Shown here: positions 1 to 22,300 of the stretch, piece by piece
How positions within the stretch are numbered: position 1 is the stretch's first letter
Layout: every line of letters starts with the position of its first letter
NCBI RefSeq assembly: GCF_902459465.1
Contig: NC_047062.1
Span: 20,713,919-20,777,918, forward strand
From: Asterias rubens
Taxonomy: Eukaryota; Echinodermata; Asteroidea; Forcipulatida; Asteriidae
Length of the DNA: 64,000 nucleotides
Reading direction: 5' to 3'
Translations under genes and position numbers: made by a program
The notes under the pieces: generated by a model
The model's database searches: none
What the model was told of the DNA's origin: nothing
Seen by the model: only the letters and a program-made list of their open reading frames with translations

Positions 1-143
1 TCCCATTTTAATCAACAACCCTTTAAAAATTTCGAAACGGTTCAAATAATTTATGTAACTAATAAATTCTGTTGGTATCTTTTAAAATAATAAACTTCAA
101 ACCAGTGCGGTACGGTGAACCCGACGGGTAAACCTGGAATGTT

Positions 144-10348
<10,205 letters not shown>

Positions 10349-13190
10349 CGAGAAGCAAAACGTCTTCGCACGAGAACACGCATCCAAAGTGCTACACTTT
10401 GCACCAGCAACTACGGTTATATACCAACTTTACTAAGATATTTTACACATCACCCGCAAGTTTACAATTGACAGTTACTCCGGATTGCCAATTAGTTTGT
10501 ATCTCACTATCGATCTCAAGTCAGATCAGAAAGGTACAAGAACAACACCAGAAGCACGTTGCCATACTTAATTAAAATGGGTTGTGTTTACAGAGACATC
10601 ATCTACAGTGTGAGTTTTAAATTGTCAGAGTAATACTACACACTTTATTCAAATTGACTTATCGCTGTTTACACCTTCAAACTGTATCTAACACTGTTAC
10701 AGCTTAGATTAGGGCTTTGTTCATAAAACATTTCGCATATATTTTGATAAGCAAATAGAAACTGTACTATTGTGCTTCGGAAAGCTCGAACAAAAATCAC
10801 AAAAACCAAACAAAAAGGAAAACCACACAATTTCAATTATACTCTATTATACAATCAACCATAACAATTTCATAGCAAACTCTTTTATATCACAAACCAC
10901 CCGATCCTATAAGGTAATGTGTCCCTCTAGTGTTTTACATTTGCACACAATTCCAAATAGGCCGACTCTCACCATTACAAATTGAAGTGTCTATTGACTT
11001 GATAAAAGGTACAGTAAAACCAAATAATTCCCTCTGGATTTAAAATACCAACTCTTACCCCAAATACAAACACCGTCTAGTAAAAGTATTAGCCGATTCC
11101 CATAACATGTGAATGCTTAAAGGCCGTGGCTATTGTGAGCTTTGCATACTATACATCCTGGGTACCTGGCAAAATCACCCTACTATCGTCCCTTGCTCGA
11201 ACTTGCTCTAAGATGTAGTTATTTTTTACTTTAGCGCCCTCTTTGTCGCGCAAATTTGGAGTCTCAATTAATAATTGGGGGTTTGGCTATTGCTTAATAT
11301 TCAGAGATATTGTCATGGACCTAGTAGTGGAGTCAAAGTGATTTTTTCAATTCTTCTTAAAGTTTGGGATTCACAAGTCTCGATGAAGAACAATAACGGA
11401 ATTGGGTGGTTGTTTATTTCTAGTGTTTCATTCAGTAAATTCATGTGGGGTTTCTGTATGAAATTTTGGCTTTCGGGGTATTTCGGTCGTTCATGGAGGG
11501 CAAAACTGGGTGGGTTCTGTTTTGATAAAATACCTTATGAGAAAAATTCTGAGTAAGTAAAACACAGTGACAGACACTTAACTCTTCTTTAATTTTCATT
11601 ACTTTAGACAATTTTATTTAAAACATATTTGATCAAACAAATATTTGATCAAACAAAATTGCTCAAGTGTTCATAGTTTGTAATTCCTGGGTACACTCCC
11701 GCACATAAAACCATATAAGGGGACACTATTGTTGTATCTCGAAGAACCTCCATAGATATAAAGAGTAGGGGTAACTATTCCCCAATTATGTTCCCATATC
11801 TAATATACCAAGGGCGGGGTCAAATCAAAGGGTGGACCTACATGATAATATTGACATACATGTACATAGTCCATTTCTACCGTGACACTCTACCGTAACA
11901 CACTACCGTGTCACATTATGATCATCAAAGGCACAGGCTCCAAACTTTCCCTTAAAGGAGTGTACAAACTTTCCGATTGCACCTATTTATTTTCATATTC
12001 ATTCAAACTGTCCCTACCCATGTTCCTGGTCCATGAGTGTGAGAACAACTTGGTGCTAAGAACCACATAGCCTTGTGTCAAGACATTCGTGGCTTGGACA
12101 GCTTCGTAGAGCCGCGATCCCAAGCGACTGGAATGGAAGACCAGACACCGAGTCGAGTGGATGTGCCATTAAATGCGTGGTCTCCCCCTCCAGTCGCTTG
12201 GGATAGCAGCTCTATGAAGCTGTCAAAGCCTTGAAAAGTACTTGACAAAAGGCTACGACCCACCACAGACCTCATGGATTCGACACCAACGCCAGGCGAC
12301 ATGAGTTGACTCACTGTATTTGTTTATTTATTTCATAATGCAAAGGACGTAATATTGCTTATAAATTAATTATTATCAAATCAACAGCTTAAATTCTATA
12401 AGCTTTATTCATAATTAGTGGACAGCGTTTCTAATTGTTTTCACGAAACTTCATCCACATCTGAACTTGAGATTCCTCGACCAGATATGGAGGACAAATC
12501 CACGCGTATGTTTTTCGGTATACCAACAACACGATGAGAACATAAATCTTTATTTTAGCAAATAAAATCCATGAAGAAGTGTAGGGGAAACAAGTTTACC
12601 ACTGTTAAGGGCCTACAACAACTTAGTCAACTCCCACATGGTACATTTGAAGTACGACTAGTTGTAGCTCCTTCTGGTCCTTGCTCTATGTAGATACCAA
12701 GCTTGTTTTGGTCGTGAACATAAATTGGTCCTTTTCCAAATTAACCACGCACGGCTCCACTACTTAGGCTCTGACCACCCCGTTTAAAGCACTGATGGTA
12801 CCTATCTAAAAGTCGGAGCAGAAACAAAAAACCGTGGTTTCTTAAAGGGACATTCCCTTGGACGTCATCACAGACTAAAACAGCGCCCTCACTGAGGTCA
12901 TGACCTTCCATTGGTTAAGAGTTGTGCCTGAGAGTTGTACCTTTCCATAAATTGCGCATAGTGCATGGCTGGCAAAAATGAGGACACATCGCACCTTTAG
13001 GAAGGAATAATTGTCTTCAGTAATGTCGGGGGGGGGGAGGTTAGCAACTCTAATCCCTCATTACTACCAACATCAATAATCTTTTTTGGAGAATAAAGTG
13101 GAAACAAACACAAATAAATAACACTATTAAAGTAATTTGTGATGGAAATTATTTTCCATCACTCATGAAAGCGCTCTGCGTTTAACAACA
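10349..13190. other. Intergenic: astacin 5' flank and GALNT 3' flank
   Basis: No exon is recognised here. It holds the astacin promoter somewhere near 10.35-10.6 kb (no clear TATA box picked), the foldback at 12091-12230 and scattered AT-rich unique sequence. A shared phrase at ~11275-11520 (GTCATGGACC, GGGTTTCTG) resembles decayed repeat material; its open frames show no domain. Confidence 0.6.
12091..12230. repeat. Foldback inverted repeat, ~57-bp arms
   Basis: The left arm GGCTTGGACAGCTTCGTAGA...CCCAAGCGACTGGA is the near-exact complement of TCCAGTCGCTTGGG...TCTATGAAGCTGTCAAAGCC, with about 25 bp between arms. It is in the intergenic stretch between the astacin 5' end and the GALNT stop. 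Confidence 0.8.
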
Positions 13191-13196
13191 TTTATT
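13191..13196 (-). terminator. Poly(A) signal of the GALNT gene
   Basis: TTTATT on the plus strand reads AATAAA on the gene strand, about 115 bp beyond the GALNT stop codon at 13310-13312. It is the first canonical hexamer downstream. Confidence 0.55.
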
Positions 13197-13309
13197 CAGC
13201 ATCTTAAAGAAGCTTTTTAAAATGCAAAACATAAACAAATATTATTGCATTTCGGAGAATGAAATAATAACCACTCCCAAAGCAAGTGTATGCATCAAGT
13301 AGCTTCGTG

Positions 13310-16300
13310 TCATCTGGGCGTTGGTGGCGCTATTTGGAATTTTTGTGATGACAAGTTTATATCGCAAAGTTGGACAGTCACTTGAAAACTTCCTATATCG
13401 AGCTGGAGACAGTCTGAGGTAGTCTTTACCCGCAGCTGCCCAGTCCCCTGTGTACAAAGAATATAAACATATGGATAAGAAACTTAAAAGACATTCACCA
13501 ACGTAAAACACTTTTTTCAAAGATTTTCAAAGGTTCACAACTTGGGAAGAAGTCCACAACCTTGGTGAGATTCCAGCCCACTTTTCCCACGCTCCGTTGT
13601 CTTAACATTGTGCACTGGACTTACGAGTCGGACCATTGACAAATTCCAGCAATGAAATCAAACGAGTTATTAATGTACATCTCCACGAAGATAACCCATT
13701 CACATTTGAATAGTCACATACTATTGGGGATCGTAACGTTGTTTGAACGATAATATTACTCATATTACTAACAGCATTTGGTTGCCTTCGAGTTGCCCGT
13801 AAAAGTTGCATCGTGTGACAAGGCCCTTAGACCTTTCAGCACTAATCGAATAGCATACAACCTTTAATTGTTTCCCTCAACCCAGGCACACAATTGGAAA
13901 AAAAAAAAGAAAAAAAAACTTAAATAATACTGAAGTGTTGTTTGAAGCTTTGCATTGTATGAAGGATAAGAATATATGACACTGTATTATAATCACAACT
14001 TGTTTAAACATTAATAAGGACATTACACTGTGACATTGTGACAACAAGAGCATAATTTCTTGCATAATATTAACCTACCTCATCGAACTCCCAGACTGTT
14101 GTATCTCCCACGGTGCCACACTCTTTGATTAGCACCTGACCCATCATTGGTATAATACAGTATTTATGAACAACTAACTCGCCAGCAACGTTCAAACGAA
14201 ACAGTTGGTTTCCGCCTAAACCGTGACAATGAGACGCCCCCAAGAGTCCGTTACTGCCATCGCGACCCATTGTGTCAAGGCACATATCGCTGTATAGGCC
14301 CCGTATCTGGAAAGAGTATAAAACGTCGACCAGATAAATGACTCTTCTTAGCATTGCCATTCATGCGCTCAGTGTTATTATCATGCTTTCAAGGCAAACT
14401 ACGTGATTTACATGCTTTTTCCCAATCGGGAAAGTACCAATCCTTCAGAGAAATATTTTGCTCTGATGAAGTTAACCCTTATGAACATGCCCCATCTTTG
14501 AAATAATATACCGCAATGCATAATGGGAAACCGAGTACAGTTTAACAATAGATCATGCAACTACAAAATGATGTATAGCTGGGAACCGCATTAGCTTCAA
14601 AACCAGTGCTGGGTTGCTGGTGTCAGATGCAATTGTGTACGCCATGCAATACTGTCCGCTCCGGACACTTTTGCATATGCAATCGTGTCCGGGGCTATGC
14701 AAAAACCGTCAGGTGGACATGTACATGACTGTACATGTATGTGCGCTCGTTAGCGAGCGTGCATGCACTGAACCGACGTATGCAGCAATATTCACGTATT
14801 TTATGATTGCAGCGAATACCCAACGGCCGAACATTTCCAATGTCATTCATGACATGCACTTAGCTTGTAAAAAAATGGCGAACGTTTTCCGTCGACCAAG
14901 GGCGTTTAATTTACTGCAAGGACGGTTTTGCACGGGGGCGGACACAACTGCACATGTTAAACCGTCCGGCGGACACGATTGCATATGCAATAATGTCCTC
15001 CGGGTAGAATTGCATAGAGGACATAATTGCACGCGACACCGGTGTTGATTTGACTCAGATTTCACCAGAATCTTTTACGCGCCTACCATGCCCAATGTAA
15101 CATGCTTTATGAATTATCTGTTCGATTGTTTACAGGTTAGTTAGATGGTGTGTGTTAGTTTAAAACTAGACAACAAAATAAAAGGTAAATAACACAAGCC
15201 GAAGTAAGCAACAAAACATGCACTGGCTCGAAAGGCAAGCAAAGCGCCCTCTTCCGTTATTATGCAAGAGCAAAATTAGAAAGGCACGATCTGAAAAAAA
15301 GAGGAAAAGACATATCTTACCTCTCCCCATAGTTTGTTGACTGGAGGTGGCGGGAATTTCTCTAATGTGTCAAAGGCGACTTCTTTCATGAACCAATCGA
15401 ATGACTTGTGGCAGTGTTGGCGCCTGAAGCGGACTTGGTCTGTGATATTGCCGAAAGGTTTGCCGCGAAGCTCTGGTTGATTGGCATAGAAGAAATCAAT
15501 GTATTCGTCCAGCCACACTTCGGCAACTCTCATGTAATTCTAGATTAAATAATCATCAATACCCTAAGTAACATTGGTCAATGCAAGAAACTATAGACAA
15601 TAATATCTTTGCAAAAAGAGTCACCTTGTACATTTCAAGATCTTTCTGGCAGGCAATTTTATCACGTGGTATTTTTTACTTTGTGTTTTAATTTGTACAT
15701 AAATTCAAAAGTTTAAAAGTAACAGCTCGTGCATGGAAACGAATCATTCCGCTTACCGTCTGAACGACAGAGACTCCGGTGCCAAGATCCGGGTAGGAAT
15801 ACGGAACGCCTTTTCTGTAGATGTGACCAACTCTGGAACACGGAACGAACTTAAGCTTTCCTCCACACATCCATATCTGATGGATGAATATTTGGTAATC
15901 ATTGGACACTTTCGGAACAATTCTTTTTTTAAAGTTCACAGATTTACAAATAACTTACAGGGTTTACAGAAGATAATTTCTCTTGAAATATTATTCCATG
16001 AAATGCTTTACTTTTTGAGAAAACATTAAAACAATATAAATTCTCGATATCGAGAATTACGGATTTATTTTAAACACATGTCATGACACGGCGAAACGTG
16101 CGGAAACAAGGGTGGGTTTTCCCGTTATTTTCTCCCGACTCCGATAACCAACTGAGTCTAAATTTTCACAGGTTTGTTATTTTATATGTAAGTTGTGATA
16201 CACGAAGTGTGGGCCTTGGACAATACTGTTTCAATGGATTTAATGTTATAATGGCAATGAAACTTACTTGGCTTTGGAGTACAGCAGCTTTCGATAATAT

Positions 16301-19300
16301 AAAGCATATTTAGAACATTTCACTTAAGAACATGGTTATTCTATGTAAAAAGATATAAGTTTTGAAGACCCAAAAGTGTAATCTGAGAAGCGTTACTGTA
16401 GTAGCGTTTCTCATATTGTGTAACCCTACTACTAGGATTATTCTTCCTGTGTGGTGGACATTATTCAAAATAAAACCAAATAATAAAACATTTGAAATTG
16501 TATTACCTTGAAAGAGATTTCAAAGTTTTCACCGCCCCATATCTGAAGTCCGGGATCGTACCCTCCGAGCTCGAAGAAGTACGCCCTGTCAATTGCGAAC
16601 AGTCCCCCGGCCATGACAGGTGAGCTGCGTGGTGAAAAGGGTGAGAAATGATGTAGAGAATGTAATGTGGTTGTTCTTTATTCTGATACTCATTTTCTCT
16701 TTCTTACTTTGCATTCTCTATAATGTGATAATCATATCAGATAAATACTATTTAAATGAATGAATGTTACCCCTTCCCAAAGTCAAGAAAAGATATGGCA
16801 AGTGTATTAAAAAGTTTTTCCACAAGATTTTCAAATCAAAATGTTATCAAATTTTACTTTATGAGAATTGGTAACACGTACACCCAAATCAAACAACTTC
16901 CCGAGCCGAACGGTTCACGTCATTAAACTAGCTTTTGCTCCACCTAAGATCCCTGCCTCCTAAACCCAAAACCCAGTTATAATTAAAAAGGGTGTGTTCT
17001 TTAAAAGACTGGAACTTTGAGGAAATTAAATCTTTAAAATAAATCGACAGGAACACATTTTCTGCTCAGTTAGGTTTTATAATAATCAATCTCAAGCGGA
17101 AATTGCTGCTTCCCAACTTTCCATCAACATAATGCTAAAAAGAGACCAGAAACTGGAGGGAAATAGGTCGTGCACTTTCTTTTAAGCTGTAAAGTCAACG
17201 CTGCCAACATTAGCACCTTGCAATCAGGGAGGTTATGCACAACAATCAGGGAGATATATCATCCTAAATTCGCAGAGCGACAAAGTTTCCACCAACGGGG
17301 AATTTTTTTTACTTGTTCATCAAAACATGGAAAGATTGTGGGATTTGAAATGTTGAATGGTGGAAATATAGGTGAGGTTTGCGGTAGCACCACGTGTCTT
17401 TTGAGTGACAAATCTCTATTGAGTAGTGATGATGTCATCCACCTGTTCTTTTCAGAACTAACCGTACTCAAAGAGATTTTTAAATGGTGCTACAACAAAC
17501 CTCACCTAACGGAAGGATTTGTTTGTTTTCAGGGAACTTTCTGCCGAATAAGGGCGATTTTGCAACTCTGGTAACGTATTGCAGATGTCGAGTTGGCAAT
17601 CGCTGTTGGTGAAACACCTAAATTCGTTTGAATAATGAAACTATCTCTAGAAACTATCCTGAAGTTACTGAAACTCACTCGTACGGCTGACTACTGTACT
17701 TCATTCCTATACGATCTTTGCTGTAGTTGACGTGTATGCGTTTATACCAGAAATCCCAATCGAAAGCACCTCGGCACAATCCGTCCATCTGAGGCCCGTA
17801 GGCGAAGGTGTCTGCTTCAATAGCATCCACCGTGGGGCACACAACTACCTTTCTATAACAAGGAATCAAGTCAATACATTAAAGTTATTTAAAGGCACTG
17901 GGCACTATATGTCATACCAAAATAGTTGTTAGCATAAAACCTTATTGGATAACGAGCAATAGAGAGCTCTTGAGAGTATAAACATGGAGAACGAATTTAA
18001 AAAACATTGTGAGTAATGGCTCCCTCACAAGTAACGTAGTTTTTGGGAAAGATATGATTTCTCACTCAAATTATATTAAAAGCCCGGTCTTAAAAATCTG
18101 AAAGCACACAAATGAATTTGTGCAACAAGGAGTATTTTTCCTTTTCATTGTTCTCTTGCAACTTCGATCACCAATATTGGTCACACAATTGCAATTTAGT
18201 CAACATGTTCACAGATGTGTTATTTTATGCATAGTTTGGGATTCACACAGGAGAGTACTAGTCTTTGACAATTACCAAAATTGTCCGGTGCCTTTAAGCA
18301 ATAACACGAAAACCCGACTAAAAAAGGGCATGCTGTAATTTGGCTCCGGTTTTACAACCTTTTTTCAAAAATTGTAAAGACAAACGGAGCTGCATTTACA
18401 GGGCTTTATGGTTTTAGATCCAGCGTGCATTTTTGCTAAAACCTAACCTATTGGTATACTTTCAACTTGGTCAGATACCACAACGGAACATATCGTTAAT
18501 AGCAATGTCTTATACTGTGAGTATTTCCGGACCAGTTATAGAAGGAAAGAGTTAAAGCTAAAGTGATGACAGGGTCTCTTAGAACGTTACGGGAAAAAGT
18601 ATTTCTATAAACATGGTCCTTCCTTCCATTTGAAGCTCAAATGACAACATTCATTTGACTTTGACATTCAACAGCCAATAAACACGTTTGGGATTTCCTT
18701 TTTGAGAATTTAGACCTTAGGAACAGAAAATCAACAAAGCAACCAAAGGCAGCACAGTTGTGATCACTTTAACCATTTAGCCACTGGACCGCCCAGCCAC
18801 CTAAAGCGATACACTGTATTATGCGGTAGGAGGAAACCTCGCTATAGCTTTTGTTTGTAGAAAATAAGAAACATCAAAATAAAACTAGGTCGTTAATAGT
18901 ATGCCTACGCATTGGTGAATCCATCTAGTTATTTATAGATCATTATTAATTTGTCTCTTCACAGTTGACTTGACGAAGCTAATGATGATGAAATAATGTA
19001 GCACTTACCCAACAAAACGCTTATCAGTAAACACAAAGGAAACTGTATTTATCATTCATGGTTATATTGTCGAAAATTTATGCCTTCGCAAATAATCAGC
19101 ATTGAGCCAGATAAAAGCCTTGAAAAGCTATTGTATCCATTTTATCATTATACAAGAATAATCGCCATAAATATTACCGTAGGTTTTTTTTTATTGTTCC
19201 CCAATGAGGACTTGTACAAATATTACCGAAAGGGTCAAAAATTTTGCGTTTAATTATAAATAATAAGCCTGGGCTATCTTTAAAAAATTTGAACTACGAT

Positions 19301-22300
19301 TTCAGTAAAGTTACTGCAAGAATCTTGAAAAGAAAAACAACATTATTTCGGCAAACTCGGGCGGTGCAGGGACTAGAGGGTTAATAGACAGTTTCTGAAA
19401 GAATTTAAGAACTAAAGTAAACTTATACTTGCAGGGGAAAAAATCATGTTAAAAATTAATGATCACATTTCCGACATACATTTCTATATTATACGCCTCA
19501 AACACTCATCGCAGATCAAGCAGAATAGTCTTAATTATTACATCGCTTTGGATACAACATTGAGTTTTAAAGACTTGGGATGCCAGGGGTCACTTCCAAA
19601 AGAAGTGTACCAAAAGGCCACAGTTTCTTTGAACACTCGCAAGATATTGGCCTACACATGCATGTTCCTCTTCAAAGTACCTCACTATTTTCGCGAGTGT
19701 TTTCCACGAAAGATACTCTTCTTCTTTTTTAATTTCAAAGAGGGATATTATAACATAATAATTAATGGAAGTAGGAATTGCCAGGATTCAACCTTCGTAA
19801 AAATGTACAATGTTTGTACAATGTCGAGGAGAATGTTTGTTTTTTAAAGCAGTCGTGTTCTTTGCATTCTGAGGTCCGTCACCTGCTGTCAAGCAATAGC
19901 TTAATGCCGATTGTGTCATGGCCTGTGAACCCTGTTATGTTCCCTACACGAATGCAAAATATATACATTTTAAGGCGGTGGACACTATTGGTAATTGTCA
20001 AAGACTAGCCTTCACAGTTGGTTTAGATGGTTGATTTCGAGACCTCAAGTCTGAGGTCTCGAAATCAAATTCGAAATCAAATTCGTGGAAAATTACTTCT
20101 CTCTCAAAAACTATGGCACTTCAGAGGGAGGCATTTCTCACAATGTTTTATACTATCAACCTCTCCCCATTACTCGTCACCAAGAAAGGTTTATGCCAAT
20201 AATTATTTTGAGTAATTACCAATAGTGTCCACTGCCTTTAAATGGCCTAGGAATGGTTTTTACAAAACGGCAGACGGAATGGTGTGTATTTAGGAATAGT
20301 ATGACACAATTTTTTTCATCTATGACTTATGTTACCTACTAACGGCTATTTCAGCCAGTAGAGGCGGCAACCAGTTGACATTACATTCACAATGTGCGTC
20401 CAGGAACGTGACCACCTCCCCTTTGCACCGTCTGGCACCTGATATTCGGGACCTTATCAGACCATCACGTTGGCTGTTCCGGAACAGTCTAACTTTGCCT
20501 TCGAACTCAGGCCGCACAATGTAGTCATCCAACTGCCTTTTAAGATGCTCTGAAAGTAAGAGACAGGTTTATTTTAAATATGACCGTCTTGAAATAATTT
20601 AGAACGCCCTCTGCTGCTGCAACAAAAACAGCTTTTAGTGGAACATAAAAGAGGGAAAGTAAGACAGTTTCTATTAAGAAGTAATAGTTTTGAGCACATA
20701 TACCTTATCGCAAATACTCGGTACGTACGTTTTAGGCGTGACACGAGGTGCATGCTGGTCTAGCAAGCGATCAAATTTGATTCCTTGCTAGACCAGCATA
20801 AACCTCATTGAACAATTTGCGCTTGCGGAATAAGTAATTGCGAAAAGTGTCTATTATGGCCGTATTCAAACAGTATAGAACGCCCTCTGCTGCCGCACAA
20901 AAGTATCTTTTAGTGGCACATTAAAAATGGTTTATATGAAGCTTAGCTTTAAGACTGTGGTTTGTCACGATAAGGTCCCTTCATCACAGATCACCCAGTT
21001 TCTTAGTCAACCCTGCAGGAAAACAGCTCCAATCCAGGCTCCACGGATAAACACTCCCAACCAATATAAATCATATCACAGTGCACAGCCGCGATTTTGA
21101 CACTTCCCAAATTGAGTTTCCCAACCAAAGTTCAGGGATGTTTTTTCCCATGCCGAAGTAGCTTGGTGCAAGCGACACCCTAATATATACGTGATCTTTT
21201 TGATGTTTACCGAATACTAAAAAGCTAATTGCTGAATCATTGATCATAAAATGTCAACACAGGTGATTGTTACACGGCAGCTGCTCCCAAGCTCAATTTC
21301 CAATTTCGTAGATTTTAAGAGTATAACATTCGGTATCACATTAAAGTGAAATTTAGGTGCAATTGTACCAAAAAACATTCAACGTTGTTTCCCCTCAAAA
21401 TTGTCTCTTTAACTTCAATATACGATTTAACAGCATATTGGTGCTACGTATAGGAATAGCTCTCATACTTAAACAAACGTAGCTCTACAATAACTTTAAG
21501 GAAAATACTTTTTACTGAATGTTAAAGCGACTTGTGAGTCACTGAGTGGCGGGTATGAAGCCATAATTATTAACATAGACTTGTTTAAACTGTACCGGAT
21601 AATGAATACTTAATTTAGAATCCCTTGTCTACAGTTTGGGAATATCTTCACAGAGGAGCCACTGAATGACGTCAGTGAATAATATCAGATTCTATGTGAG
21701 CCATATAAGTCTGTCCCCAGACTCGATACTATCCCATTGACCTTATAATGCGCAATACAGGGCCCTTTCATGAAGCTGTTAAAATTCAACGAAGGCCGTG
21801 TTCAGACTGGCGACTCCGGCTACGGCTGTGGCTGTTGCTATAAAGGGTGTTGCTAATATTCTCTGCTTCAACCCGATGATCAAGCCACAGCCGCCAAGTC
21901 GGACACGGCCTTGTGTTAAGGGACTTCACAGAGCCAATTTCACAGAGCAGCCAACTTTGTATAATAACCAACTTCTACTTAACAGAAATAAGCAGTAGGA
22001 TTTGAAACTTTGCATGGTGGAAATACGATATAGAAAGGTTTGCGGTAACACCATGTAATGACTATCTCTAATGAGTAGGGGTGGTTCTGAAAAGAACCGT
22101 TGGTTTCAACTCGACGTTTCGATCAGTATGCTCTGATCGTCTTCTGGAGAAAATAAGCAGGATACCAGTCAGAAAGTTTCATGTGACATGGTATTATGGT
22201 TGGTAACATTACTCTGGTGAGCAATATTGTTGTGCTTAGCTTATTTTTGTGCGTAAGCAGCTCTATAAAATTTGGCCCTGATTTTTGTAATCGACCAACA

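Noticed and set aside
10349-10387. Upstream extension of the astacin start
   Set aside because: The extension begins with TTG; the first ATG in frame (10346-10348) already gives a good signal peptide.
13242-13520. 92-codon open frame at the GALNT 3' end
   Set aside because: It is a shadow frame; the lectin-domain continuation is in another frame with a proper acceptor and phase.
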